Of a stretch of 64,000 nt of DNA, positions 18,231 to 27,421 are shown piece after piece. Each line of letters begins with the position of its first letter. The first letter of the stretch is position 1. Source of the stretch: Candidatus Deferrimicrobiaceae bacterium. Its GTDB lineage: Bacteria > Desulfobacterota > Deferrimicrobia > Deferrimicrobiales > Deferrimicrobiaceae. The stretch spans positions 80,882-144,881 of the forward strand of contig DASXVV010000012.1 of the NCBI GenBank assembly GCA_036504035.1, in the 5' to 3' direction. Under the pieces are notes generated by a model. The model ran no database searches, was not told where the DNA came from, and was given only the letters and a program-made list of their open reading frames with translations. The position numbers and the translations under genes are program-made.

Positions 18231-19835
18231 ATGGCAAGCAGCAAATACTGGAACCGGCTGGCGGCACGACAGATGGCGGCGTTCGCCCTCCTGATCCTGG
18301 GCGTTACCGTCTTCCTGTCCTGGGCGGCCTACGACCTTGCCCGCAAGACGCTGGTCGAGTCGATCCGGGAGCGGGGACGGGGGCTGCTCACCGCGTTCGA
18401 AGGCGATGCGGCGGACCGGTTCGCCGAAGGAGACAAGGCCTACTTCTCGAAGTACCTCCAGGATCTCGCCTGGCGCGACCCTTCGGTGTCCTACGCGGCC
18501 GTCATCGACGCCAAAGACACCGTGATCGCCCACAGCGAACAGGAGCTCGACGGGAAGAAGTGGACCCCGCCCCCGGGCAAGGGGACGGGGACCATGAAGA
18601 TCATCGAGCGGACGGTTCCCTGGAAGAAAGGCGTCGTCCTCGAGTTCACCGTTCCCGTCGAAGAAGAAGGGAAGAAACTCGGCACGCTTCAGCTCGGCAT
18701 CAACTACACGCGGGAGACGGCAAGCCTCGCGAACCTTGCCCGCAAGATCGCGCTGGCCGGACTGGTGATGCTCCTGGTGGCGCTGCTGGTCGCCTACAAA
18801 ATGTCGCAGCGGATCAGCGCCGGCTTGTCGCGCCTGTCTGCGTCGGCCCGTCAGATCGCCGCCGGGGATCTCGACGTCCAGGTACCCGAGGACGACGGGA
18901 AGATCGAGGAGATCCGGGAGCTGGCCCATGCGTTCAACGCCATGACCGGCGGCCTGCGCGGGATCCTCGACCGGATCGGCCAGAGCAGCGACCGCCTCGG
19001 GTCGTTCGGCGAGAAAGTCGCCGGGGTCATTCGGGACCAGGCGCAGAACACGACGACCCAGGCCTCCTCGGTTTCCGAGATCACGGCCACGATGGAAGAG
19101 CTGTCGCGGACCTCGCACCAGATCGCCCGGAACGCCGGCGACGTCCAGAAGACCGCGGCCGACTCGGTCGACGTCGCCCGCAAAGGGACGCAGCTCGGGA
19201 AGGCGGGCGTATCGGCCACCGACAGCCTCCGTAACAAGATCCTGAATATCTCCGAGAAGACGTCGTTGCTCAACGAGAAGTCCGTCGAGATCGGGAAAGT
19301 TGTGACGATCATCCGGGAGATCGCGGGCGAGATCCACCTGCTGGCGCTGAACGCCGCGATCGAGTCGGCGGCGGCGGGCGAGAACGGGCGCCGCTTCGCA
19401 GTCGTCGCTTCCGAGGTCCGGCGGCTGGCCGAGAAGACGCGGGAATCGACCGAGACGATCCGCTCGATCGTGTCCGAAATCCAGTCGGCGGCCCGCGATT
19501 CCTCGCGGGTCACGGGCGAGGGAACCGTCGAGATGGAATCCTGGCAGCAGCTGGTGCAGGAGATCTCCTCCGCCTTCGAGGAGATCATCCACCGGATCGA
19601 GACCACATCCGAGGCCAGCGCCCAGATCTCGATGGCCACGAACCAGCAGACCAGCGCGAACGAGCAGGTGGTGCTGTCGATGCGCCACGTGGCCGAGATC
19701 GCGCAATCCTCGGTCCGGGGGATGAACGGGTTGTCGGATGCGACAGGCGAGCTGTCACAGTTGATCGGGGGGCTGTGCCAGGAAGCCGCCGCCTTCCGGA
19801 AACGGGCCGATCAAACTGCGCAGGCGGAGGCCTGA
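18231..19835 (+). CDS. Methyl-accepting chemotaxis protein in cytochrome operon
   Basis: This 534-residue chemoreceptor has a membrane segment at about 14-34, a periplasmic domain of about 135 residues (35-172) with single-Cache features (VSYAAVIDAKDTVIAH), a second membrane segment at 173-189, a HAMP domain and a long signalling hairpin. The hairpin tip reads LLALNAAIESAAAGENG and RRFAVVASEVRRLAEKTR, close to the canonical tip that binds CheA and CheW. The periplasmic domain has no CxxCH and there is no C-terminal NWETF tether. It lies 21 bases after the small exported protein and overlaps the following region, so it is co-transcribed with the conduit genes. A role in taxis to electron acceptors or in redox sensing is an inference. 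Confidence 0.88.
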   Translation: MASSKYWNRLAARQMAAFALLILGVTVFLSWAAYDLARKTLVESIRERGRGLLTAFEGDAADRFAEGDKAYFSKYLQDLAWRDPSVSYAAVIDAKDTVIAHSEQELDGKKWTPPPGKGTGTMKIIERTVPWKKGVVLEFTVPVEEEGKKLGTLQLGINYTRETASLANLARKIALAGLVMLLVALLVAYKMSQRISAGLSRLSASARQIAAGDLDVQVPEDDGKIEEIRELAHAFNAMTGGLRGILDRIGQSSDRLGSFGEKVAGVIRDQAQNTTTQASSVSEITATMEELSRTSHQIARNAGDVQKTAADSVDVARKGTQLGKAGVSATDSLRNKILNISEKTSLLNEKSVEIGKVVTIIREIAGEIHLLALNAAIESAAAGENGRRFAVVASEVRRLAEKTRESTETIRSIVSEIQSAARDSSRVTGEGTVEMESWQQLVQEISSAFEEIIHRIETTSEASAQISMATNQQTSANEQVVLSMRHVAEIAQSSVRGMNGLSDATGELSQLIGGLCQEAAAFRKRADQTAQAEA

Positions 19836-19864
19836 TGGCCGGGATCTCAAGGGAGTCGATCCGG

Positions 19865-21082
19865 ATGAAACTGGGCAAGGGCCTGGCGTCGCTGTTGCTC
19901 GTCCTGCTCGTCGCCGCGCCCGCGGCCGCCGAGGGCCCCGTCCTGAGCGGGCGATCCTCCACGCAGATCATGGCGTTCTCGGACGAGTCCGGCAAGGACC
20001 GGGTTCTGGCCCAGCAATACCTGCGCGCGCTCGTGCGGGGGCTCGACAACGACGGAACGCTCACCGTGAGCGGATACGGGAGACTGTCGGGCGACATCCG
20101 GAACGGCGAAGCGTTCGAGGGGCGGCTCTACTACCTCTATCTCGACAAGCGGGAGATGCTTCCGGCCACCGACGTGCGGGTCGGGCGCCAGTTTTTCTGG
20201 AACGCCGCAGGCTCCGCGATCGTCGACGGGGGGCGTGTCGACGTCCACCCGTACCGCCTGATGACGCTGACCGCGGTCGGGGGGCGCCACGTCGTGTTCG
20301 ACCTGACCGGCGAGGAGACGCGCCGGGGCGACTACGCGGGCGCGCTACAGCTCAGCTTCGACTCTATTCCCGACGGGTCGGCTGCGATTTCCTGGTACAG
20401 GGCCACCGACGAAAGCGACCTGGCCCGCGACGCGGTCGGGTTCGAGGGCGCCAAGCAGCTCGGCAAGAACGCCGAGGTCTTTACCCAGCTTCGCGCCGAC
20501 CTCGTCACCGAGACCTTCACCGAAGTCGATGCGGGCATCCGGACCACGCCGCTGCCCAACCTGACGGTCGGCGCCGAGTTCCTGCGCACCGTCCCCGAAT
20601 TCGACACCACCTCGATCTACGCGACGATGGCCGTCGAGAAGTACGACTACGCCTCGCTGACGAGCCAGTACGACTGGAACTCGAACCTTTCCTTCACGGC
20701 CGAGTTCCGCCGCGAGAAATACGGCGACGGCGGGACCGGCAACGGCGCCGAATTGGGCGTTCGCTACAAGCCGTTCGACGGTTCGCTGGGCTCCGTCTTC
20801 GGCGGGATGATCTGGCGGACCGGCGCGGGCGGAGACCTGCTGGGATTCGAGCTGTCCGGCGAATACGCCTGGTCCCCGACCCTGCTGCTCGTCGGCGGCA
20901 TCCAGCAGGACGCCTTCCAGACCGACATGATGACCGGCTCTCGCCACGCCACCCGGTTCTGGGGCGGGGTCGAGTCGAAGCTGCGGAAGAACCTGTCCCT
21001 CTCGGCACGGGTCGAGGACACGATCTCGACCGACGCGAGCAAGGATCTTCGGGCGCGGCTGACGCTGAACGCCAACTTCTAG
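19865..21082 (+). CDS. Outer-membrane beta-barrel of the electron conduit
   Basis: This 405-residue protein has a signal peptide (ending PAAAEG, near residue 24), alternating-residue beta strands throughout and a terminal Phe (LNANF), as in outer-membrane barrels. No heme or catalytic motif is present. It is much smaller than the roughly 700-residue MtrB barrel, so it is not an obvious MtrB. Its place directly before a nonaheme and a decaheme cytochrome suggests the sheath of a porin-cytochrome conduit. The ATG at 19865 has an AAGGGAG site; an in-frame ATG at 19835 that overlaps the chemoreceptor stop would add ten residues. Confidence 0.75.
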   Translation: MKLGKGLASLLLVLLVAAPAAAEGPVLSGRSSTQIMAFSDESGKDRVLAQQYLRALVRGLDNDGTLTVSGYGRLSGDIRNGEAFEGRLYYLYLDKREMLPATDVRVGRQFFWNAAGSAIVDGGRVDVHPYRLMTLTAVGGRHVVFDLTGEETRRGDYAGALQLSFDSIPDGSAAISWYRATDESDLARDAVGFEGAKQLGKNAEVFTQLRADLVTETFTEVDAGIRTTPLPNLTVGAEFLRTVPEFDTTSIYATMAVEKYDYASLTSQYDWNSNLSFTAEFRREKYGDGGTGNGAELGVRYKPFDGSLGSVFGGMIWRTGAGGDLLGFELSGEYAWSPTLLLVGGIQQDAFQTDMMTGSRHATRFWGGVESKLRKNLSLSARVEDTISTDASKDLRARLTLNANF

Positions 21083-21095
21083 GAGGAGAGGGCAC

Positions 21096-21881
21096 GTGAA
21101 GAAAATCATCCCCATGCTCCTCGTCGTCCTGGCCGCGATCGGCGCGAAGCCGCTGTACGCGCTCGTGAACCACGCCGACTACAAGGACATGAAGCTCAAC
21201 GAATGCAACGAGTGCCACCGCGACTCCGGCGTGGTCCCCAACCATCAGGCGGGCTGGAACGCCGACCATCGGCGGGTCGCGGTCAAGCCCGATTCCGGGA
21301 CCAACTGCGCGCACTGCCACGCCCAGGCGTTCTGCTCCGATTGCCACTTCGGCGGCGGGGTCAACGCGACGCTGCAAACGCCCACGACCCGGGACGGCCG
21401 CGATTACATGCCCCGCTCCCACCGCTCCGACTTCCGGGAGACGCACCCCATCCAGGCGGCCGAAAAGCCGGCCTCCTGCACAAGATGCCATCCGGTTTCC
21501 TATTGCACCGACTGCCATCGGCAATACCAGCCCGCCGACCTTGCGTTCCAGTCCCACCGGAAAGGATTCTCAGACCTGCAGACCTCCGCCGTGGGCCCGA
21601 AGCACGCGACCTTCCCGGACAGCTCATGCCGGTCGTGCCATCCCAATTCGCTCCTGTCCACCCACCGCTGGACTTCGTCGCATCGCCAGGAGGCCCGCCG
21701 GAACCTGGCGGCATGCCAGGCCTGCCACCCCGACGGCGACGTCTGCATGAAATGCCACAGCGCCCGGTCGGGCCTCCGGGTCAAGATCCACCCCGGCAAC
21801 TGGGGCTCGATCAAGGGCAAGCTCCAGCGGGCATCGGGGCAGCGCTCCTGTCTCAAGTGCCACGACGTCATCCCGTGGTAG
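21096..21881 (+). CDS. Exported nonaheme cytochrome c
   Basis: This 261-residue protein has a signal peptide ending near PLYA (residue 22) and nine CxxCH motifs: CNECH, CAHCH, CSDCH, CTRCH, CTDCH, CRSCH, CQACH, CMKCH and CLKCH. At about 27 mature residues per heme it is as dense as MtrA-type proteins, which thread through an outer-membrane barrel as a wire. Extra His residues supply distal ligands. The start is a GTG at 21096 behind a strong GGAGGAGAGG site. It sits between the barrel and the decaheme lipoprotein, the position of the inner or embedded component. Heme binding is certain by motif; the wire role is inferred. Confidence 0.88.
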   Translation: MKKIIPMLLVVLAAIGAKPLYALVNHADYKDMKLNECNECHRDSGVVPNHQAGWNADHRRVAVKPDSGTNCAHCHAQAFCSDCHFGGGVNATLQTPTTRDGRDYMPRSHRSDFRETHPIQAAEKPASCTRCHPVSYCTDCHRQYQPADLAFQSHRKGFSDLQTSAVGPKHATFPDSSCRSCHPNSLLSTHRWTSSHRQEARRNLAACQACHPDGDVCMKCHSARSGLRVKIHPGNWGSIKGKLQRASGQRSCLKCHDVIPW

Positions 21882-21925
21882 CCCATTCGTTTCGAGTTTC
21901 GCAGCCCGAAAGGAGATTCATCCGA

Positions 21926-24262
21926 ATGAAACGGCACTCTGCGCTCTTCCTTGTCGCATCGCTCGCCGCATCGCTTCTCCTTGCGGGCTGTTGGGGATCG
22001 GACCGGACGATCGGCGCGACCGCGCCCGTAGCGGCGCCCGCGGCCACCGGGAATCTCAATGCCGCGATCACGTCCGTTTCCATCCCGGCCGACGGGAAGC
22101 CGGTGGTGACCTTCTCTCTCTACGACGAGAACGGCGCCGCGCTCGACCCGGCCGTGCTCCTGGCAAGCAGCGGGGGATCGCTCCGTTTCCAGATCGCCAG
22201 GATCAAGGCCGACGGCTACTACGAGAACTACATCAAGAATGCCAGCGGGCTCCCGAGCTACGACGTGGCGATTCCGTCCGCGTCGCAGTTCGCCGCGCTC
22301 GGCGGCGGCGTCTATACCTACAAGTTCGCCAACGCGATCGACAACGCGTCCCAGACGCTCGGCGGCATCGTGCTCGCGGGCAACGAGGCGCTCACGCACA
22401 CCGTGGCCTTCACCGCTGCCCGCAATGTCCTCACGTCGACGGGCAAGACGTTCCAGCAGGCGGTCAACCCGTACCTGCACTTCCGCCCAGACGGCGGCGC
22501 CGTAACCACATCGCGCGAGATCGTCGCCGTCTCCAACTGCAACGGATGCCACGGGAAGCTGGCTCCGCACGGAGGCACCCGGCGGGACGTCGCCCTGTGC
22601 GTCATGTGCCACTATGCCGGCGTCCGCGACATCAAGGGCGCGGCCGCGACCGGCAACTCGATCAACCTGCGCGACCTCGTCCACAAGATCCACTATGGCG
22701 TCAACCTGCCGAGCAACAAGGCAGGGGGCAAGTTCGTGATTGGCGGCGACAGCTTTGCCGACGTCAAGTTCCCGCTCAATTCGGGCGACCCTCTGGTCAC
22801 CAACACCCCGATCAAGTGCATCAAGTGCCACAAGGCGGGAACCGACGCTGCGGGGCGGCCGTTCGGCCGTGATGCCAGCCGCTACAAGGCCAATCCGACG
22901 CCCGCCAAGTGCATGTCCTGCCATGACACGATGATCTTCGACAGCGCGAACGCGTCGGTCGTGGTGAAGGGCGGCGCCGCCGGCCAGGACAACGTCACGG
23001 TGCCCGATACCAACCCCAACATTGTCAAGCACTACAATTACGCGCAGCGCAACCTCGACGTCACGGGAGCGCAGGCCGACAACACGGCCGTGTGCAGCAC
23101 ATGCCACGTCCAGACGGCGCTCGCGGGCACCGAGTACAAGCTCGGCGACATCCAGGGCGTCCACACGCTCGTCGAGGAGTCGAGCTTCAACTTCACCGTC
23201 CACTTCCAGATTCTGGCCGTCGACAACGTCGACGCCGTCAACCGGTCGCCGAGGGTCACCTTCAAGGTCGCCTACGACAACGGCGCCGCCATCGCGCCCT
23301 CGACCGTCGCCAACGTCACGAACCTGACGCTCAAGCTCGGCTACATCCCGGCAGGCGCCATCGACTTCTCGAACGACTTGATGTTCAACGGGGGGGTGAC
23401 GCCGACGAAGCCCGGCGAGGCGATGTCGCTGGCGATCACCGGGTCCACGACGGCGGTCGACAATCTCGTCGACAACGGCAACGGGACGTACACCGCCCGC
23501 TTCTCCAGCATCGGGAGCGTTCTGCCCGCGGCTGCCTCTGCCGGCGTCGGCATCGTCACCCTCGAAGGGCGCGTGGGATTGCCCGGCACGATCACGACGC
23601 CCCGCAAGACGCTCAGCAATGCCAACACCCGCTTCTCGGGCCCGGCGGCGCAATGGTATTTCGATCTTGCCACCGGGACGCACGTCACCGACTCGGCCCG
23701 GATGCGGCGCCAGGTGGTCGATACGAACAAGTGCCGCAACTGCCACGGGATCCTGCGCGGGCATAGCGGCAGCCGCTACAACGTCGAGGAATGCGTCGTC
23801 TGCCACAACCCCAACCTGTCCGACAACGTGGACGTGCCCACGTATCCGGAATATCCCGCCGTCTTGCGGTACATGATCATGCGGATCCACCGGGGGACGC
23901 TCGCCACGCAACCGTACATGGTCGGGCCGGGGCGGAGCAGCGTCCGATTCCCGGGCGACACGCGCAATTGCCTCCTCTGCCATGTCGATTCGCTGCCCCT
24001 CACGTTCGGCGTTCCGCTGAAGGCGGGCATGCTCCCCGTGACCGTCTCCCGGGGGGCGATCCAGAACGACAGCGCCGACGACACCAAGATCGGCCCCATC
24101 CGGGCGTCCTGCGTCCCGTGCCACGACAGCCCGACGTTCCCGCTGCCCCACATCCTGCTGCAGACCACGGGGAGCGCCTCCAACCCGACCGAACTGTGCG
24201 CCAACTGCCACAGCACCGGGCTGCTGCTGGGGCCCGACTTCGCGCACGAGGCGGTCAAGTAG
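21926..24262 (+). CDS. OmcA/MtrC-family decaheme surface lipoprotein
   Basis: This 778-residue lipoprotein has a signal peptide with lipobox LLAGC and ten CxxCH motifs in two groups of five: CNGCH, CVMCH, CIKCH, CMSCH, CSTCH, then CRNCH, CVVCH, CLLCH, CVPCH, CANCH. Beta-rich domains precede each group. This alternating layout is the OmcA/MtrC outer-surface cytochrome design, whose members pass electrons to minerals, electrodes or partner cells. An AAAGGAG site precedes the ATG. It is the last gene of the operon and is followed by strong terminators. Export to the outer face is inferred from the family. Confidence 0.92.
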   Translation: MKRHSALFLVASLAASLLLAGCWGSDRTIGATAPVAAPAATGNLNAAITSVSIPADGKPVVTFSLYDENGAALDPAVLLASSGGSLRFQIARIKADGYYENYIKNASGLPSYDVAIPSASQFAALGGGVYTYKFANAIDNASQTLGGIVLAGNEALTHTVAFTAARNVLTSTGKTFQQAVNPYLHFRPDGGAVTTSREIVAVSNCNGCHGKLAPHGGTRRDVALCVMCHYAGVRDIKGAAATGNSINLRDLVHKIHYGVNLPSNKAGGKFVIGGDSFADVKFPLNSGDPLVTNTPIKCIKCHKAGTDAAGRPFGRDASRYKANPTPAKCMSCHDTMIFDSANASVVVKGGAAGQDNVTVPDTNPNIVKHYNYAQRNLDVTGAQADNTAVCSTCHVQTALAGTEYKLGDIQGVHTLVEESSFNFTVHFQILAVDNVDAVNRSPRVTFKVAYDNGAAIAPSTVANVTNLTLKLGYIPAGAIDFSNDLMFNGGVTPTKPGEAMSLAITGSTTAVDNLVDNGNGTYTARFSSIGSVLPAAASAGVGIVTLEGRVGLPGTITTPRKTLSNANTRFSGPAAQWYFDLATGTHVTDSARMRRQVVDTNKCRNCHGILRGHSGSRYNVEECVVCHNPNLSDNVDVPTYPEYPAVLRYMIMRIHRGTLATQPYMVGPGRSSVRFPGDTRNCLLCHVDSLPLTFGVPLKAGMLPVTVSRGAIQNDSADDTKIGPIRASCVPCHDSPTFPLPHILLQTTGSASNPTELCANCHSTGLLLGPDFAHEAVK

Positions 24263-24291
24263 GACGCCCACGCATTCCGCATCGAAAACGC

Positions 24292-24319
24292 GAGGGCGGC
24301 CCGATCCCGGGCCGCCCTC
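24292..24319. terminator. Bidirectional terminator hairpin 1
   Basis: A perfect 11-bp inverted repeat (24292-24302 with 24309-24319) lies 30 bases after the decaheme gene. T-rich bases flank both sides, so it can serve the cytochrome operon and the convergent pfkA. Confidence 0.8.
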
Positions 24320-24331
24320 TTCGGAAACAGG

Positions 24332-24364
24332 AAGGGCCGGCATCCGGATCGGATGTCGGCCCTT
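24332..24364. terminator. Bidirectional terminator hairpin 2
   Basis: A 15-bp inverted repeat with one G-T pair (24332-24346 with 24350-24364, loop of three) follows the first hairpin. A third, 16-base perfect palindrome lies at 24379-24394. Together they insulate the cytochrome operon from pfkA. Confidence 0.75.
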
Positions 24365-24403
24365 TGATCGTTCCGCTACGGCGGAATTCCGCCGCTGTCG
24401 TCC

Positions 24404-25432
24404 TCAGCCGAAAAAGGTCTCGGCCAGCGCGTATAGCGCCGGGTCGACCGTCTTGAGCTTGCCGGCGACCTCCGAAAGCGGTATCGCGATGATCTCGTTC
24501 CCTCGAAGCGCGGCCATCTTGCCGAATTCCCCCCGGAGAAGCATCTCGGTCGCGAAGACGCCGTAACGCGTGGCCAGCACCCGGTCGTGCGCGGTGGGGG
24601 TGCCGCCGCGTTGGGTGTGGCCCAGGACGACGCAACGCGTCTCGAACTTCGTGCGCCGTTCGATCTCCCGTGCCAGTATCTGCGAGACGCCCCCCAGCCG
24701 GATGTGGCCGAACTCGTCCACTTCCTTCTTGGAGGCCTCCAGTCCCGACCCCTCGGTGAAATCGATCCCCTCGGCCACGACGACGACGCTGAAGCTCTTG
24801 CCGCGTGCGTGGCGCCGACGGATGGTGTCGCAGACCACCTCGATGTCGACGGGCTTTTCCGGGATGAGCGTGAGGTCGGCCCCGCCCGCGATTCCCGAGT
24901 ACATCGCGATCCAGCCGACATGCCGCCCCATCACTTCGACCACCATGACGCGGTTGTGCGCCTCGGCAGTTGTGTGGATCCGGTCGATCGCCTCGGTGGC
25001 GATGCTGACCGCGGTATCGAACCCGAAGGTGAAGTCAGTGCCGAACAAGTCGTTGTCGATCGTCTTGGGGACGCCGACGACCGGCAGCCCCAGCTCGGCG
25101 AACCGCGCGGTGCACCCCATCGTCCCTTCGCCGCCGATGACCACGAGCCCCTCGAGCCCCATCAGCCGGAAATTACGCAGGACGGTATCTGCGCCGTCCG
25201 GATCCTTGAAGGGGTTGGCCCGCGAAGTTCCGATGATCGTGCCGCCCAGATGCAGGATGCCCGATGCCGTCTTGCTGTCGAGCTCGATATAGGAATTGTC
25301 GAGAAGACCTTGCCACCCGTTCCGGACCCCGATCACTTGCGATCCGGACCGGTGCGCCTTGCGGACCACCGCCCGGATGACCGCATTCAGCCCGGGGCAG
25401 TCGCCGCCCCCTGTCAAAACGCCGATCTTCAT
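24404..25432 (-). CDS. pfkA: 6-phosphofructokinase, mixed-substrate type
   Basis: This 342-residue enzyme phosphorylates fructose 6-phosphate. It has the N-terminal GVLTGGGDCPGLNA loop, GGEGT at 100-104 and PKTIDND at 122-128, followed by TFGFDTAV and VEVMGRHVGW. Gly in GGEGT with Lys in PKTIDND is the combination of the group III enzymes (ATP or mixed substrate), while strict pyrophosphate enzymes have Asp at the first site and classical ATP enzymes Gly at the second. The phosphoryl donor therefore cannot be fixed from sequence. The ATG at 25432 has a GAAGGGAG ribosome site. Confidence 0.93.
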   Translation of the reverse strand: MKIGVLTGGGDCPGLNAVIRAVVRKAHRSGSQVIGVRNGWQGLLDNSYIELDSKTASGILHLGGTIIGTSRANPFKDPDGADTVLRNFRLMGLEGLVVIGGEGTMGCTARFAELGLPVVGVPKTIDNDLFGTDFTFGFDTAVSIATEAIDRIHTTAEAHNRVMVVEVMGRHVGWIAMYSGIAGGADLTLIPEKPVDIEVVCDTIRRRHARGKSFSVVVVAEGIDFTEGSGLEASKKEVDEFGHIRLGGVSQILAREIERRTKFETRCVVLGHTQRGGTPTAHDRVLATRYGVFATEMLLRGEFGKMAALRGNEIIAIPLSEVAGKLKTVDPALYALAETFFG

Positions 25433-25462
25433 GCATTGCTCCCTTCGAGACGTAAAAATCGC

Positions 25463-25492
25463 ATAATAACTGGTCGGCACTACCGTGTCGAA
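25463..25492 (-). promoter_or_regulatory. Candidate pfkA promoter
   Basis: Read on the minus strand there is a -35 TTCGAC (25487-25492), an 18-base spacer and a -10 TATTAT (25463-25468), about 30 bases before pfkA. The gap to the divergent iorA is AT-rich compared with the rest of the window. Confidence 0.45.
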
Positions 25493-25606
25493 AATTCAGA
25501 GGAATTATCGCACAGGCCCGGTCCATAATGGCGCTCCGGATGCTGGAAGGCGCTCGGAAGTTATGATAGTTTAAGGCTTTTACAATATCTGTGGCATGAA
25601 AGGGGA

Positions 25607-27421
25607 ATGGGAGTGTCCGTCCCGTCCAGGGAAAATCTCGTGCTGCTTTCGGGAAACGAGGCCGTCGCGCGCGGCGCTTTCGAGGCGGGCGTCAAGGTCG
25701 CCTCGGCCTACCCCGGAACGCCCAGCACCGAAATCCTCGAGAATTTCGCGAATTACGAAGGCGTCTACGCCGAGTGGGCCCCCAACGAAAAGGTGGCGGT
25801 CGAGGTGGCGATCGGCGCCTCGATGGCGGGCGTCCGGGCGCTTTCCACGATGAAGCACGTCGGCGTCAACGTCGCTGCCGACCCGATCTTCACGGTCTCC
25901 TACACCGGCGTCCGGGGCGGGCTGGTCATCGTCGCGGCCGACGACCCCGAGATGCATTCCTCGCAAAACGAGCAGGACAGCCGCCATTACGCGGTCGCCG
26001 CCAAGATCCCCATGCTCGAGCCGTCCGATTCGGCCGAGGCGCTCGCGTTCACGCGGCTGGCTTTCGAACTGTCCGAGCGTTTCGACACGCCGTTCTTCCT
26101 GCGCTCCACGACGCGCATCGCCCACGCCAAGGGGGCGGTGAAGCTCGGCCTGCCGGTGGTACCGCCGGTCGTGCCGGGCATCGTCCGGGACCCGGCCAAG
26201 TGGGTGATGCTGCCGATGAACGCCAAGCGCCGCCACGTCCTCGTCGAGGAGCGGACGCAGGCGCTGGTCGAATACGCCGAAACGTCGGGGATCAACCGGG
26301 TCGAGCCCGGCAGCCGTGAGCTCGGCATCGTGACCGGCGGCGTCGCCTACCAGTACGTCAAGGACGCGTTCCCCGAGGCGTCGGTACTCAAGCTGGGGAT
26401 GGCGTGGCCCTTGCCCGAGAAGCTGATCCGCGACTTCGCGTCGACCGTCGACCGCCTGGTCGTCGTCGAGGAGCTCGACCCGCACATCGAGCAGCACGTC
26501 AAGGCGCTGGGCCTCGAGGCGCAGGGGAAAGATCTCATCCCCATCTGCGGCGAGCTCGACCCGAAGATCGTCCGCGAGGGGATCACCGGCGTGAAGACCG
26601 CCCTCCGCGCGCCCGAGACCGTGCCCGGCCGCCCGCCGAACCTTTGTCCGGGCTGCCCGCACCGGGGGCTCTTCTTCGTCCTCAACAAGCTCAAGGCCGT
26701 CGTGTCCGGCGATATCGGCTGCTACACGCTGGCCGCGCTGCCACCCTTGAACGGCATGGACCTGTGCGTCTGCATGGGCGCCTCGATCGGCGCCGCGCAC
26801 GGCATCGAGAAGGCACTGGGCAAGGAGGCGCACGGGAAGGTCGTCGCGGTCATCGGCGACTCCACCTTCCTGCACTCGGGCATCACGGGCCTCATCGACA
26901 TCGTCTACAACCGGGGCAATTCCACGGTCATCATCCTCGACAACCACATCACAGCGATGACCGGGGCGCAAGAGAACCCGTCGACGGGCAAGACGCTCCA
27001 GGGCGAGAAGACGCACGAGATCGACTTCGTCGCGCTGTGCAGGGCGATCGGCGTCGAGCACGTTTACCCCGTCAACCCCCACGACATGGCGGCCACCGAG
27101 GAAGTGCTGCGGCGCGAGATTGCGCGCGAGGCGCCGTCGGTCGTCATCACCCAGGCGCCGTGCGTCCTGCTTCCCGACCACCGCCGCCGCGTCAAGCACG
27201 TCTACGAGGTGCTTCCCGACCTGTGCGTGGGCTGCAAGGCGTGCTCGAAGCTCGGGTGCCCCGCCATCGAGTGGGTGCCGTTCACCCCGGAGGACGCGGC
27301 GCTGGCCGGCAAGAAGCCGACGCAGCAGGGGATGACGCGGATCAATCCGCTGATGTGCGACGGATGCAACCAGTGTCCGCCGTTGTGCAAATTCAAGGCG
27401 ATCGTGGGGAAAAAGTCGTGA
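25607..27421 (+). CDS. iorA: Indolepyruvate ferredoxin oxidoreductase, alpha subunit
   Basis: IorA with IorB oxidises aryl 2-oxo acids (from Trp, Phe, Tyr) to aryl-acetyl-CoA and reduces ferredoxin. The 604-residue protein has the N-terminal pyrimidine domain ([10 protein letters not shown]), a TPP-binding domain with [16 protein letters not shown] and GDSTFLHSG, and a C-terminal two-cluster ferredoxin domain ([13 protein letters not shown] and [11 protein letters not shown]). An AAAGGGGA site precedes the ATG. It begins a run of tightly spaced or overlapping genes that includes iorB and a CoA ligase. Confidence 0.95.
   Translation: MGVSVPSRENLVLLSGNEAVARGAFEAGVKVASAYPGTPSTEILENFANYEGVYAEWAPNEKVAVEVAIGASMAGVRALSTMKHVGVNVAADPIFTVSYTGVRGGLVIVAADDPEMHSSQNEQDSRHYAVAAKIPMLEPSDSAEALAFTRLAFELSERFDTPFFLRSTTRIAHAKGAVKLGLPVVPPVVPGIVRDPAKWVMLPMNAKRRHVLVEERTQALVEYAETSGINRVEPGSRELGIVTGGVAYQYVKDAFPEASVLKLGMAWPLPEKLIRDFASTVDRLVVVEELDPHIEQHVKALGLEAQGKDLIPICGELDPKIVREGITGVKTALRAPETVPGRPPNLCPGCPHRGLFFVLNKLKAVVSGDIGCYTLAALPPLNGMDLCVCMGASIGAAHGIEKALGKEAHGKVVAVIGDSTFLHSGITGLIDIVYNRGNSTVIILDNHITAMTGAQENPSTGKTLQGEKTHEIDFVALCRAIGVEHVYPVNPHDMAATEEVLRREIAREAPSVVITQAPCVLLPDHRRRVKHVYEVLPDLCVGCKACSKLGCPAIEWVPFTPEDAALAGKKPTQQGMTRINPLMCDGCNQCPPLCKFKAIVGKKS

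Noticed and set aside
17784..19706. 640-codon antisense frame opposite the chemoreceptor
   Set aside because: Arg/Asp/Gly-rich low-complexity shadow without domains.
21500..24343. 947-codon antisense frame opposite the decaheme gene
   Set aside because: Arises from GC-rich third positions of the real gene; the sense strand has ten heme motifs.
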